Below are positions 16,758 to 26,175 of a stretch of DNA of 64,000 nucleotides, piece after piece (the stretch's first letter is position 1; each line of letters starts with the position of its first letter). Made by a program: the position numbers and the translations under genes. The notes under the pieces were generated by a model, which worked only from the letters and a program-made list of their open reading frames with translations, did not search any database and had not been told where the DNA came from. This stretch comes from Oscillospiraceae bacterium. GTDB lineage: Bacteria; Bacillota; Clostridia; Oscillospirales; Ruminococcaceae. The stretch covers positions 1 to 64,000 of the forward strand of contig JAAWRH010000017.1 of assembly GCA_022800935.1 (NCBI GenBank), written 5' to 3'.

Positions 16758-17417
16758 TCAGGAGGCCTGAGAAAACCGCACGGAAATCCCTGCATGGCCG
16801 GCGGTAAGGCTGATGGGAAGCCCGTCGCCGGAGACAGTCAGCTGGAATTCTCCCCTTTCCGGGGCTGTGTCCCCATCCCCCAGAAGGTTGCCGGCAAAGC
16901 ACCATTCTCCCTCCTGGTTTACCGTCCACCCCTCCTTGGGAGAACGGGCGGCCAGGCCGACGGCCTTTGCCAGCACAGAAATCAGTGCCCCGTCAGGCAG
17001 GGAAGCCCCCTGCCCGTCCGGGACGGTGAGAAAATCCGCCTGAACCTCGCCGATCCGGACCTGGGCCATGCCGTCCAGATAGAGGATGGAGACGCCGGAC
17101 AGGGTTTCAGGGGTGGAAAAGGAGAGCTCCATCCCGCCGAATCCGTCCGCCGCCGCGGCAGAGGCGGTATCCCGGAGCTCCTCCGAGCGTCCCGGATACT
17201 CCAGACGCGCTGTTCCCTCCAGTCCCTCCATGGAAAAGTGAATGTCACAGGCAAAGGTATCCGGAATCCGGGGCGGATCCTGGGTGGGAATCAGTTCCGA
17301 GACGGAGGAGATTCCGCATCCCAAAAGTCCCTGGCACAGGACGGCAAATATCGTCAGGAGCGTTGCGCGAAGCGCTGCACGGACTGCCATGCGGCCAGCT
17401 CTTTCTTTTCCCTTCAT
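16758..17417 (-). CDS. Putative lipoprotein
   Basis: A 219-residue exported protein. A basic N-terminus and hydrophobic segment (residues 11-30) end in a lipobox-like LLGC, giving Cys34 as the lipidation site. The rest is beta-rich, without recognised motifs, and its pattern resembles germination or LolA/LppX-like lipoproteins only loosely. GAGGG lies just before the ATG at 17417. It is upstream of and co-oriented with the EndoA-like gene, 176 bases away, so co-transcription is possible. Confidence 0.65.
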   Translation of the reverse strand: MKGKERAGRMAVRAALRATLLTIFAVLCQGLLGCGISSVSELIPTQDPPRIPDTFACDIHFSMEGLEGTARLEYPGRSEELRDTASAAAADGFGGMELSFSTPETLSGVSILYLDGMAQVRIGEVQADFLTVPDGQGASLPDGALISVLAKAVGLAARSPKEGWTVNQEGEWCFAGNLLGDGDTAPERGEFQLTVSGDGLPISLTAGHAGISVRFSQAS

Positions 17418-17590
17418 ATTTCCCTCACTTCCTGATACAGGGCGGCGCGCCAACGGGCTGGCCCTGTGTCTAACTGTCATCATTTCATCATACGCGAAGG
17501 AAGGAGAAAAATTGCGCCCTTTTTCAAATTTTATTTGGCCGGAGAGTTTGGTGACATTGGAATTTTGGCTTTCCCCACATTTTTTCAGGG

Positions 17591-17619
17591 TTATCACCGA
17601 GGGGAAAAGGGTGTATAAT
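17591..17619 (+). promoter_or_regulatory. Promoter of the ProC-like gene
   Basis: TTATCA (17591-17596), a 17-base spacer and TATAAT (17614-17619) lie 30 bases before the start codon. Confidence 0.6.
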
Positions 17620-17650
17620 GGAATAGAAATATGGGAAAGGAGATTTCTCT

Positions 17651-18829
17651 ATGGAACATACGGAAACCAGAATCGGGATCATCGGCTTCGGCAGCCTGAT
17701 GGAGTCCCTTCTTCCCTGCTGCGACAGCCTGCTCCAGGGGCCGCGGGAGGGCCACATCTTTGCCGTCAAGGGAAGTGAGGAGGGGCTTGCCAGAAAGAGG
17801 GCCCAGTACTCCTTTGAGATTACGGCAGGGGATCCCCTTGATATGCTGAAGCGGATCACGCCCCAGGTGATTCTGTTTTCTCCCCCTCCCGCCCTGGCGG
17901 AGGAGCTGACCCAAACGGTTCTGAAGCACTACTATGACGGACTGCGGGAGACCGGCGCACCCCTTCCGCTGCTGATCTGTTTTCCGCCCAAGCCCCTGCC
18001 CAGGTTTTACCGCCAGACTTTGGGCGCGGGTATTTCCCAGGCTACCCTGATGCCCTGCGCGGCGCAGCGGGCGGGGAGCTATGATGTGGGCAGGTATGGA
18101 TACAGCCTTATCTCCATGGACGGAAAGGCCATGCCCGGCCAGGAGCAGCTGGGACAGCTGCTGGACTTCACCCGGCCGGTAGGGACCGCCCTTAACGTCG
18201 GCCAGGATGAGCTGACCGCCGCGCTGGCCGGGATGGTGACAGCCCACAATGTCTACGAGCTGTGCTTTACCCTCCAGAACGCCTTTTCCCTCTGCGGAAG
18301 GGAGACGTCGTCTGTCCAAATCGCCTCCCAAATGCGGTTTGCCCTGCGGCAGTTCGGTCCGGAGCTGCCCTCCCAAGACAAGCCGGGACTTCCCCCCTGC
18401 CGCCGGGAGGAGGAAATGGGGACACTTTACCAGAAGATTACGGACCTGGTTATCCGGGCCTGGTACGAAGGGCTGTGCCGGTTCGCCGCCTCCCAGAGGC
18501 TGGATTTAAGGGAATTCGGCCCCTTCCTGCGGGGAACCATGGACGTGCTGCTGATGACGGTGCAGGAGGAGAGCCGGGAACACCTGGAACGGCTTTCCGC
18601 TGGATGCGCCACCAAGGGCGGACTGCTGGAGCGGGCGCTGGAGATGTATCCCCAAACGGTGGGAAAGCCGCTGGCGCAGTGGGTGGCGGAGGAAGCCGCC
18701 AAAGAACAGCGGGACGCCGTGGGGGAGGAGAGAAGCTGGCCGCTGGAGCTGGTGGAACGTGCGGCGGAGGTGACACAGGCGGTATTTGAACGGGGAGAAC
18801 GCATAGACGAGGGTCAAAGGCAAGGGTAA
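17651..18829 (+). CDS. Pyrroline-5-carboxylate-reductase-like protein
   Basis: A 392-residue protein with an N-terminal Rossmann fold (IGIIGFGSLMESLL, residues 8-21) and a helical C-terminal part. The segment CATKGGLLERALE resembles the substrate loop of ProC (SPGGTT type). It is about 120 residues longer than ProC, and the linker has changed, so a proline-biosynthetic role is doubtful; it may be a specialised dehydrogenase or a competence-type (ComER-like) homologue. AAAGGAG precedes the ATG. It stands alone with its own promoter. Confidence 0.6.
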   Translation: MEHTETRIGIIGFGSLMESLLPCCDSLLQGPREGHIFAVKGSEEGLARKRAQYSFEITAGDPLDMLKRITPQVILFSPPPALAEELTQTVLKHYYDGLRETGAPLPLLICFPPKPLPRFYRQTLGAGISQATLMPCAAQRAGSYDVGRYGYSLISMDGKAMPGQEQLGQLLDFTRPVGTALNVGQDELTAALAGMVTAHNVYELCFTLQNAFSLCGRETSSVQIASQMRFALRQFGPELPSQDKPGLPPCRREEEMGTLYQKITDLVIRAWYEGLCRFAASQRLDLREFGPFLRGTMDVLLMTVQEESREHLERLSAGCATKGGLLERALEMYPQTVGKPLAQWVAEEAAKEQRDAVGEERSWPLELVERAAEVTQAVFERGERIDEGQRQG

Positions 18830-18903
18830 GGGCTTTGTCCCCGCTGCACCTAATTCGAGTCAGGCAAAAGTGCCCCTTTTTTCAGAAATATTTCTATATT
18901 CTA

Positions 18904-18932
18904 TTGCTATTTTCGTCATACGGCTATATAAT
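18904..18932 (+). promoter_or_regulatory. Promoter of the acetylesterase gene
   Basis: TTGCTA (18904-18909), a 17-base spacer and TATAAT (18927-18932) precede the gene at 18965, which has GAGGGAGG as ribosome binding site. Confidence 0.65.
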
Positions 18933-18964
18933 CAATAAAAAAACAGGAGAGGGAGGTAACTTCT

Positions 18965-19858
18965 ATGGCAGATATGGCAAACAACACCTTTGAACAACAC
19001 AAGCTGGAACGCGAGCTCACCTGGATTGAGATGTGGGAGGACCTGGAGAAGCAGGGAATCCGGCCTGTGGAGCTATGGGAGGGGGGAGCTCCGGGGTATA
19101 TCCCCACAGAGCGGCAGGCACCGCCCCGCATTGCCGTATTCCCGGCAATGCCCTCTTCCGGTGCGGAGCAGCCCCGCGGGCTGATTATCATCTGCGCGGG
19201 CGGCGGGTTTAACTTTAAATCCCGGCAGGAGGGAAAGCCGGTGGCGGAGTATTTCCAAAAGCGGGGCATCAACGCCGCTATCCTGGACTATCGCTGTGTC
19301 CCCCATACCCCCATGGATGCCTGCGCCGACGGCCTCCGGGCGGTGCGCTGGGTGCGGTACCACGCAGAGGAGCTGAACATCAACCCCAACAAGGTCGCCC
19401 TCAGCGGCTTTTCCGCGGGCGGGATTCTGACGGCCTTGGCCGCCACCCACTTTGATTACGGCAATCCGGAAGCCGAAGACCCCATCGAGAGGATTTCCAG
19501 CAGGCCGGACGCCGCGCTGCTGTTCTACGGGGCCATGGCCAGGGCCGCGGTGATGCGCTCCAGCCTTTCCTACGACATAGAGGCCCAGAGGGAGGCGGCC
19601 AAGTACGACCCGCTGAAATGTATGCGCAGCGACGCGCCGCCCTTCTTTATCTTCCAAACCCACGCGGACGACCCCAGGTTTGCCATGAACTTCGGAAAGG
19701 AGCTGGCGGACCGGGGAATCCCCTTTGAGGTCCACACCTTCCACGGCGGGCGGCACGGACAGGGTCTGTACGACGGAAGCTACGGAATGGAAAATGTACC
19801 CCACACCGCCCACTGGGCGGAGCTGGCCGTGGAATGGCTGGAAGATCAGGGGTTTTAA
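18965..19858 (+). CDS. Alpha/beta-hydrolase, acetylesterase/BD-FAE type
   Basis: A 297-residue cytoplasmic alpha/beta-hydrolase. CAGGGFNF forms the oxyanion-hole glycine motif, GFSAGG holds the nucleophile Ser, a late Asp (QTHADDPRF) and His (HGGRHGQG) complete the triad. This is the pattern of Aes/xylan acetylesterase enzymes that deacetylate short oligosaccharides. It is followed 70 bases later by a Gfo/Idh/MocA gene, suggesting a small sugar-use unit distinct from the 4.5-14 kb operon. Confidence 0.78.
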   Translation: MADMANNTFEQHKLERELTWIEMWEDLEKQGIRPVELWEGGAPGYIPTERQAPPRIAVFPAMPSSGAEQPRGLIIICAGGGFNFKSRQEGKPVAEYFQKRGINAAILDYRCVPHTPMDACADGLRAVRWVRYHAEELNINPNKVALSGFSAGGILTALAATHFDYGNPEAEDPIERISSRPDAALLFYGAMARAAVMRSSLSYDIEAQREAAKYDPLKCMRSDAPPFFIFQTHADDPRFAMNFGKELADRGIPFEVHTFHGGRHGQGLYDGSYGMENVPHTAHWAELAVEWLEDQGF

Positions 19859-19928
19859 ATTCTAAAACGGCGCTGTGCCAAAAAGATTTTTGAACAGCTC
19901 CGAAGCCAAGGAAAAGAGGAAAACTGAC

Positions 19929-20999
19929 ATGAGTGAAAAATTTGGCGTCGCCGTCATCGGTTACGGCGGCATGGGCGGATGGCATGTCCGGAAGCTCCAG
20001 TCGATGGAGGAAATCCGGCTCTGCGGCGTGTACGATATTGACCCGGCGCGCAATGCCGCCGCCGTGGAGGCGGGCGTTCACGCCTATTCCTCCCTGGAGG
20101 AGCTGCTGGGGGACCCCCAGGTCCGTTCGGTGACTATCGCCATCCCCAACGACCAGCACAAGGACATGGCCATCCGGGCCATGGGGGCCGGGAAGCATGT
20201 GGTTTGTGAAAAGCCGGTGGCCCTTTCCACCGACGAGGTGGTGGAGATGATTAAGGCCGCCAAGGCCAACAATGTTATCTTCACCGTCCACCAGAACCGC
20301 CGGTGGGATGAAGATTACCTCACCATCAAGCGGATATACGATGAGGGACGCCTGGGAAGGGTGTTCAAGATAGAGTCCAGGGTCCACGGCTCCAGGGGGA
20401 TTCCCAGCGACTGGCGCAACCAGAAGGCATACGGCGGCGGAATGGTGCTGGACTGGGGCATCCATCTGCTGGACCAGCTGCTGATGATGGTAAAGGAGCC
20501 GGTGGTTTCGGTGTACGCGGACCTGGACAATGTGACCAACCAGGAGGTGGACGACGGGTTTAAGGCCATCATCCACTTTGCCCCCAAGGTTGCCGGGGAC
20601 CCGCCCCTTTCCTGCCATGTGGAGGTGGGGACCAGCAATTTCATCAACCTGCCCCGGTGGTATATGCTGGGGGAGAACGGCTCGGCGGTGGTTGAGGGCT
20701 GGGACCTGAAGGGAAAGATTGTGATGGTTTCTGACTGGGAGAAGCGGGATGCCGTGCCGGTGGTGACGGCGGCGGGGCTGACCAAGACCATGGCCCCCAG
20801 GACGGAGGAGACCATTCAGCAGTTCCCCCTGCCGGAGGTGCAATCGGACGTGAGGGATTTTTACCGCAACCTGATTGAAGCCGCGGAGGGGAGAGCGGAG
20901 CAGATTGTCAAGCACAGGGAGATACTCCGCTCTATGAAGCTGATGGAGGCCATCCTGCTCAGCGGACAGAGCGGCGAGGCGGTTCACTGGATTATATAG
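19929..20999 (+). CDS. Gfo/Idh/MocA family oxidoreductase
   Basis: A 356-residue NAD(P)-dependent oxidoreductase of sugars or cyclitols. The N-terminal Rossmann fold shows VAVIGYGGMGGWH; the EKPVALS motif (a conserved active-site lysine) and a VDWGIHLLDQLL-type segment (here LDWGIHLLDQL) follow. Length is typical. The ATG at 19929 is preceded by AAAAGAGG. Likely co-transcribed with the acetylesterase and ended by the hairpin at 21022-21064. Confidence 0.85.
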   Translation: MSEKFGVAVIGYGGMGGWHVRKLQSMEEIRLCGVYDIDPARNAAAVEAGVHAYSSLEELLGDPQVRSVTIAIPNDQHKDMAIRAMGAGKHVVCEKPVALSTDEVVEMIKAAKANNVIFTVHQNRRWDEDYLTIKRIYDEGRLGRVFKIESRVHGSRGIPSDWRNQKAYGGGMVLDWGIHLLDQLLMMVKEPVVSVYADLDNVTNQEVDDGFKAIIHFAPKVAGDPPLSCHVEVGTSNFINLPRWYMLGENGSAVVEGWDLKGKIVMVSDWEKRDAVPVVTAAGLTKTMAPRTEETIQQFPLPEVQSDVRDFYRNLIEAAEGRAEQIVKHREILRSMKLMEAILLSGQSGEAVHWII

Positions 21000-21021
21000 G
21001 AATTTTCTGTAAAAAAGGCGG

Positions 21022-21064
21022 GACAGCCGGGCGCTGATATTGGTCAGTGCCCGGCTGTTTTTAA
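21022..21064 (+). terminator. Rho-independent terminator after the Gfo/Idh/MocA gene
   Basis: ACAGCCGGGCGCTGA pairs with TCAGTGCCCGGCTGT around a short loop and is followed by a T-run. Confidence 0.85.
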
Positions 21065-21074
21065 GTAAACGGAA

Positions 21075-21101
21075 TATTGAGTCCCTCCTCCTCACTCAAT
21101 A
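21075..21101. repeat. 8-bp inverted repeat upstream of the HTH-PurM gene
   Basis: TATTGAGT (21075-21082) and ACTCAATA (21094-21101) lie just before the -35 box at 21111, a position suited to an autoregulatory operator for the XRE domain encoded downstream. Confidence 0.5.
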
Positions 21102-21110
21102 GTTTATTGC

Positions 21111-21139
21111 TTGTGGTTCTATTTTGCGTATGCTATAAT
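21111..21139 (+). promoter_or_regulatory. Promoter of the HTH-PurM/ABC operon
   Basis: TTGTGG (21111-21116), 17 bases, then TATAAT (21134-21139) with an extended TGC just before it. Confidence 0.65.
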
Positions 21140-21192
21140 TGACTCAAAATTCAAGCGGGGAACACCGCGCCTCAAAAAGGAGGAGAAGCGCA

Positions 21193-22451
21193 ATGTTGGA
21201 TAAGGAAAAGGTTGGAAGGGCCATTTCAGAACAGCGAAAAATCAAAGGTATGACCCAAAAGCAGCTGGCCGATCTGTTGCACATATCCTATCAGGCGGTC
21301 TCCAGATGGGAACAGGGCGTCAGCCTGCCGTCGGTGGATATGATATACGATATCGCCAAAACCCTGGAAACCACGGTGGACTTTCTGCTCAACGGGCTGT
21401 CGGAGGAAAGAAAGGTCATTGATTATTTGGATACCGGCCTGGATACCCAGCGGCTTTACATCACAAAGCAGAGATTAGACAACCTTATCCCCAGGGATGA
21501 TTCACTGCTCCATGCCCATTATACCGATCCAGTATTTATAAAACCGGCCATATCGGGCATGGAGGAACCGGTGTGCGTATTTACAAACCTTGTCCCCGGC
21601 TCTAAAGAACGCCTTGCCATGGAAAACGGATATGACCGGGAAATTTGTATGGACTTGGCTGCGTCCACCGCCAATAACCTGATGATGTACGGGGTGACGC
21701 CAGCGGTTTTTCAGGCCAATATGGTCTGCGGCAACAACGACGGCGGACAGATACTCACCATGGGGGAAGCCTTCAAGGAGGTATGCAGGGAAAGCGGGAT
21801 GCTGTTTGCAGGCATGGAGGTATCGGGCCAGGCGATCAATTACCGCATTGGAGAGTACCGGTTAAAGGCGATGGCCATGGGGTATGTGGACAGGAAAAAA
21901 TAATCACCGGGGAGCGGATAGCGGAGGGGGACCTGATTATTGGGCTGCATACCGATGGAATCTCCTCCCTCAGCTATCCCCTGGTAAAGGTGATGATCGA
22001 CAGAAGGCCGGATATCCTGTATGCAAGGGTGGACGAGCGCAGTATTTTGATAGATGAGCTGATGAAGCCCAGCGCCTGCTATGTCAACGTCATCAGGGAA
22101 CTGATAGAGCAGGACCTCATACACGGAATGCACAAGGTCAATAAAAGCCTGTTCCACTGGCAAAGCCATTTCTCAATGCCCAAAGGGCTTGGCGCGGGGA
22201 TTTCCCTGTCAACCGTGACGATTCCCCCCATGTTCCGGTTCCTCTATGACTTAAATATGATGGACCTAGAATGCTTTTTGGATTCCTTTGCCTTTGGAAT
22301 CGGTATGATGCTAGTCATTCCAAGGGCACAGTACGAAAGGGCTGTGAACATCATCGAGAAATACCATAAATGCTCCCTGATGGGAAAGGTGGAGCGAAAC
22401 GATGAGCGCCCCGATGAAATGTTGTGGATGGAGGGAACCTTCAAATGGTAA
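21193..22451 (+). pseudogene. XRE helix-turn-helix fused to an AIR synthase (PurM)-like domain; frame broken at 21895-21903
   Basis: Residues 1-65 are an XRE DNA-binding domain (GMTQKQLADLLHISYQAVSRWEQG). The rest follows the PurM fold order: ASTANNLMMYGVTPA, GMEVSGQAI, then, after the break, GDLIIGLHTDGISSLSYPL and PKGLGAGISL with PPMFRFLY, each matching a conserved PurM block. The first frame ends at TAA (21901-21903) directly after a run of six A. The second half continues in the -1 frame (…IITGERIAEGD) to 22451. One extra A would restore a single 419-residue protein. It is not a purine enzyme in context, since its stop overlaps an ABC exporter gene; it may sense a nucleotide or drug. A homopolymer error, a real mutation or recoding are all possible. 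Confidence 0.72.
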
Positions 22452-24163
22452 AGGCTGGACTGCGCAACAGCTATCTGCTGGTGTTGTTTCTTCTGTTTTC
22501 CTATGCTATGAACAAGGCGGTGATTATGGGGAACGAAATCATTGCAAAGGTCATCGATACCATGCTTTCCGGCCAGCAGGTGGTTTTTTCGGCATATATG
22601 CTTCCGCTGCTTTGGATAGCGGCCATCGGAACGGCGGCGGCATATTTCGTAAGCATTTCCGGCAGCCACTACAGCGCGGCGGTCCAGCGGGACGTCCGGG
22701 AATCCCTGGGGGCACACCTGATGAAGCTGCCCTTTTCCTACTTTGACCAAAAGGGGACGGGCAGCATTATCACAAGGCTGATCTCGGATATCTCGGAGAT
22801 GGGGAGGTTCTTTTCGGAAATTCTCCCCCAGCTGCTGACAGATATCGTTGTGCTGGCGGTTTCAACCGGCTATGTGGTCCGGATGGACGCGAACCTGATT
22901 CTGGTGCTGTTTGTCAGCTATCCCATCATGCTGATAGCGGCGAATATGCTGTCCAAAAAGCTGGCGGAGCTGACCAGGAAGCTGCGGACCCATATGGATA
23001 CCCGCACCAGCCTTGCATATGACGCCGTCCAGGGCATCGTTGTGGGCAGGAGCTACAATCTGTACGAACCGCAGAAGAAGAAAATCTATGAAGTAATTGA
23101 CAAGATGGTGGAGCAGGGGTGCAGAAGCACGCGGATTTCCTCCCTCAGCTGGGTGGTGAAGATAACGCTGACCAACATCCCGGTCATCATCTGCTACCTC
23201 TTCGCACTGAGGGAGACGATGCAGAGCCGTATTACAGTGGGGGAGATGCTGGCTTTTACGGTGATCCTCGACAGGGTGCTCAACCCCATCGGCAATATCG
23301 TCTTCTGCCTCAATGACATCCGGGAAACCGGGGTTTCTATCAAGCGAATACAGGAAATTTTCAGCCAGCCGGAGGAGGGGACGGGCGGCGGCATCCGCCG
23401 GATACCGGCATCGGATAGAGCCGTCCCGGCCATCGAGTGGCGGGATGTGGATTTTCATTATGACAGCGCAAAGGAGCATCAGGTGCTCAACAGAATGAGC
23501 TTTACCATAGAGACGGGGGAGCAGACCGCCTTTGCAGGGGGCTCCGGCGAGGGAAAGACCACCATCTTTAAGCTGTTCTGCGGCTTTTACCAAAGGCAGG
23601 GTGGGCAGTACCTGCTGTTCGGCCATCCCTTTGAGGAGTGGAGCCTGGAGGCGGCGAGGAGCTGCTTTTCGGAGGTCTCCCAGAACGTGTTTCTGTTCCC
23701 CGGCACCATCCGGCAGAATGTGGCCTGCGGAAAGGAAAACGCCTCCGATGAAGAGGTGATGGAGGCCTGCAAAAACGCCAACATCCACGACTTTATCATG
23801 AGCCTTCCACAGGGATATGATACCCCTGTGGGGGAGCGGGGCGTGAAGCTCTCCGGCGGACAGCGCCAGCGGGTATCCATCGCCAGGGCGTTTTTGAAGG
23901 ACGCGCCGATTTTGCTGCTGGACGAACCGACAGCCTCGGTGGATGTGGAGTCGGAGCAGAAGATACAGGAGGCCATCGAGCGGGTGTCGGCGGGGCGGAC
24001 GGTCATCGTCATCGCCCACCGGCTTTCCACCATCCAAAATTCCAAGCGAATCTATGTGGTCAGCGGCGGCAGAATCGCGGAGGCCGGAACCCATCAGGAG
24101 CTTTCGGAGAAGCAGGGCATCTACGCTGAAATGTACGGAAAGGAGCTGACAGTGAATGTTTAA
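22445..24163 (+). CDS. ABC exporter, fused membrane/ATPase subunit 1
   Basis: A 572-residue half-transporter: six hydrophobic segments (residues 1-310) followed by an ATPase domain with Walker A GGSGEGKTT, signature LSGGQRQRVSIARA, Walker B ILLLDEPTASVD and the switch His (IAHRLS). The ATG at 22445 overlaps the previous stop and has GGAGGG upstream, so translation is coupled to the PurM-like gene. Together with the next gene it should form a heterodimeric exporter of the peptide/lipid/drug class. The exported compound is unknown; no precursor peptide was seen nearby. Confidence 0.88.
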   Translation: MVKAGLRNSYLLVLFLLFSYAMNKAVIMGNEIIAKVIDTMLSGQQVVFSAYMLPLLWIAAIGTAAAYFVSISGSHYSAAVQRDVRESLGAHLMKLPFSYFDQKGTGSIITRLISDISEMGRFFSEILPQLLTDIVVLAVSTGYVVRMDANLILVLFVSYPIMLIAANMLSKKLAELTRKLRTHMDTRTSLAYDAVQGIVVGRSYNLYEPQKKKIYEVIDKMVEQGCRSTRISSLSWVVKITLTNIPVIICYLFALRETMQSRITVGEMLAFTVILDRVLNPIGNIVFCLNDIRETGVSIKRIQEIFSQPEEGTGGGIRRIPASDRAVPAIEWRDVDFHYDSAKEHQVLNRMSFTIETGEQTAFAGGSGEGKTTIFKLFCGFYQRQGGQYLLFGHPFEEWSLEAARSCFSEVSQNVFLFPGTIRQNVACGKENASDEEVMEACKNANIHDFIMSLPQGYDTPVGERGVKLSGGQRQRVSIARAFLKDAPILLLDEPTASVDVESEQKIQEAIERVSAGRTVIVIAHRLSTIQNSKRIYVVSGGRIAEAGTHQELSEKQGIYAEMYGKELTVNV

Positions 24164-25802
24164 ATCCCTTTTCCGTTTTATGAAGCTGATGGGGAGCCGG
24201 CTGCCTATCTACCTGGCGGCGATTGTGCTTTCCACCTTCGGTGCGGGACTCCGCAGAGTGGCCAATTCCTATCTGATTAAAAACATTGTCACAGCAGCCC
24301 AGACCCGCAACACCGAAAACATCATTCCACTGGCGCTCGGCAACTTCGCGGTATTTCTGTTCGGACTGTTTTTATGGCGGACGGGCATTATCCGCTACAA
24401 CATTGAGGGAAAGACCGCCGCCGGAAAGGTGGAAAAGCTGGTCTTTTCCAAGGCTATGCGCCTGCCCATGTCCTACTACGAGCAGAACCACAGCAGCGGC
24501 TTTATGTCCAGGCTGGTGTTTGACACCCAGAAGGCCGCGGACATCTATACCTCAAGGCTTCGCAGGCTGTTGGACGCCATGATTTCTGTTGTCATATACC
24601 TGGTTCCTATGCTGTATTTCAGCTGGGAGCTCACCCTTTGCCTGGTGGCGCTGTGCATTTTGGATGCGTCTATCAATATCCTCTTTGCAAGGCCGCTGAA
24701 AACGGCGGGCAGGAAGCTGTCCGACGCCAACAACAGGGTGACGGAAAAGCTCACCAGTATTCTTTCCGGAATGGATTTAATCAAGATATTTCCGGTAGGG
24801 GCCAGCCTGTCCAGGGAATATGACCAGGCCAGCGGGGAATATTTCCGGATTCAGAAGCGGTCCAACCGGCTGTCCGCGGGGACGGAAAGCCTGGGCTGCC
24901 TATTTGATTTGACAGGGCCCCTGGCATTTCTGGGACTTGGCATCTGGTTTGTGTCCATGGGGAAGATCGGCCTTGGGGAGCTGTCCGCTTTGTATTCCCT
25001 GTACGGCTCCACCCGCGACAGCTTTTGGGGGATTGGAATGTACCTGCCCCAGATGATGAACTGCATCGGCAACGCCGAAAAGATTTTTGAGTTCCTGGAC
25101 CAGGAGGAGGAACCGGAGCAATGGCCCTTTTCTGCAGAACCGGATGATCGGGCAGAGGCGGACGTCATGCTTTCGGTACGGGATGTGGATTTCGCCTATA
25201 CCGGTGGCAGAAAGGTTCTGGAGCGCTTTTCCATGGATGTGAAAAAGGGGAGCTTTACGGCAATAACCGGGGAATCGGGAAGCGGCAAAAGTACCCTGGC
25301 CAAGCTGCTGCTTGGGTTCTACCCCCTGGAGCATGGGAGCATCAGCGTCAACGGGAAACCCTATTCCGATATTACCCTGAAGGAGGTCCGGGAACAGATC
25401 GCCTATGTTCCCCAGGAGCCCTACCTTTATGAGACGACCATCGCCGAAAATATCGCCTACGGCCGGCAGGGGGCGGACCGGGAGGAGATTATCAAGGCGG
25501 CTAAGGCGGCCAATGCCCATGACTTTATTATGAAGCTCCCCGACGGGTATGACACTCTGCTGGGGGAACGGGGGAATACCTTGTCAGGCGGGGAAAGACA
25601 GAGAATTGCCATTGCCCGCGCCATTATTAGGAATACGCCGGTGATATTGATGGATGAGGCCACTTCCGCCCTGGATAATGAGTCGGAAACGCTGGTCCAG
25701 GAGTCTATCAAGGCGCTGAGGAGCGGGAGAACCATTATCATGATTGCCCACAGGCCAAGCAGTATTGCGGCGGCGGACGCAGTAGTGCAGGTGGGAAGAT
25801 AG
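24156..25802 (+). CDS. ABC exporter, fused membrane/ATPase subunit 2
   Basis: A 548-residue half-transporter with the same layout: transmembrane region to about residue 300, then Walker A GESGSGKST, signature LSGGERQRIAIARA and Walker B VILMDEATSALD. Its start overlaps the previous stop by 8 bases. Its signature and Walker B are closer to consensus than in subunit 1; asymmetry between two sites is common in heterodimeric exporters. It closes the operon that begins with the HTH-PurM gene. Confidence 0.88.
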   Translation: MFKSLFRFMKLMGSRLPIYLAAIVLSTFGAGLRRVANSYLIKNIVTAAQTRNTENIIPLALGNFAVFLFGLFLWRTGIIRYNIEGKTAAGKVEKLVFSKAMRLPMSYYEQNHSSGFMSRLVFDTQKAADIYTSRLRRLLDAMISVVIYLVPMLYFSWELTLCLVALCILDASINILFARPLKTAGRKLSDANNRVTEKLTSILSGMDLIKIFPVGASLSREYDQASGEYFRIQKRSNRLSAGTESLGCLFDLTGPLAFLGLGIWFVSMGKIGLGELSALYSLYGSTRDSFWGIGMYLPQMMNCIGNAEKIFEFLDQEEEPEQWPFSAEPDDRAEADVMLSVRDVDFAYTGGRKVLERFSMDVKKGSFTAITGESGSGKSTLAKLLLGFYPLEHGSISVNGKPYSDITLKEVREQIAYVPQEPYLYETTIAENIAYGRQGADREEIIKAAKAANAHDFIMKLPDGYDTLLGERGNTLSGGERQRIAIARAIIRNTPVILMDEATSALDNESETLVQESIKALRSGRTIIMIAHRPSSIAAADAVVQVGR

Positions 25803-25984
25803 TAGCGGAACCATTAATTTTGTGGAGTTTTTCTGTCGAAAATCAAAAGTTTGAGCGGCCAGGGAACCTTACTAAAAAGTCCCCTGACCGCTACCATGCT
25901 GAGCCGAATCCGCTGGATGCGGAACTATCTTGTACTAATGTACAAACACATTAAGCAGTGTTGATGCCTCTACACTGAAGCTTT
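25803..25984. other. Intergenic region after the ABC exporter
   Basis: No gene is seen. An imperfect stem pairs AGCGGCCAGGG with CCCTGACCGCT (25853-25893), possibly ending the exporter operon, and TTGTAC/GTACAA form a short palindrome at 25930-25945. Confidence 0.4.
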
Positions 25985-26030
25985 ACCACAAAAAAGCATT
26001 CCCGAAATTCTCGTCAACAGAGGATTTCGG
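25985..26030 (-). terminator. Terminator after tRNA-Gln
   Basis: On the minus strand GCATTCCCGAAAT pairs with ATTTCGGGAATGC and is followed by TTTTTTG. Confidence 0.8.
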
Positions 26031-26041
26031 GAATGCACTGG

Positions 26042-26114
26042 CTGGGCCGGCTGGATTTGAACCAGCGAGATGCAGGAGTCAAAGTCCTGTGCCTTACCCC
26101 TTGGCGACGGCCCA
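26042..26114 (-). tRNA. tRNA-Gln (anticodon TTG)
   Basis: The minus strand folds into a cloverleaf with acceptor TGGGCCG/CGGCCCA, a TTTGA anticodon loop context giving TTG, and a T-arm with GGTTCAAATCC. CCA is not encoded. Confidence 0.93.
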
Positions 26115-26129
26115 ATATATGAGGGAGAA

Positions 26130-26164
26130 AATAAAAGCCCGTCCAAACAAACCGACGGGCTTTT
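26130..26164. terminator. Terminator between tRNA-His and tRNA-Gln
   Basis: AAAGCCCGTC and GACGGGCTTTT form a stem with T-rich flanks on both strands. It may end the tRNA-Gly-Arg-His transcript. Confidence 0.75.
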
Positions 26165-26175
26165 CCCTCTTTGAG

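Noticed and set aside
21193-21903. Treating the first HTH-PurM part as a complete protein
   Set aside because: PurM-like motifs continue without a gap in the next frame, so the stop in the A-run splits one gene.
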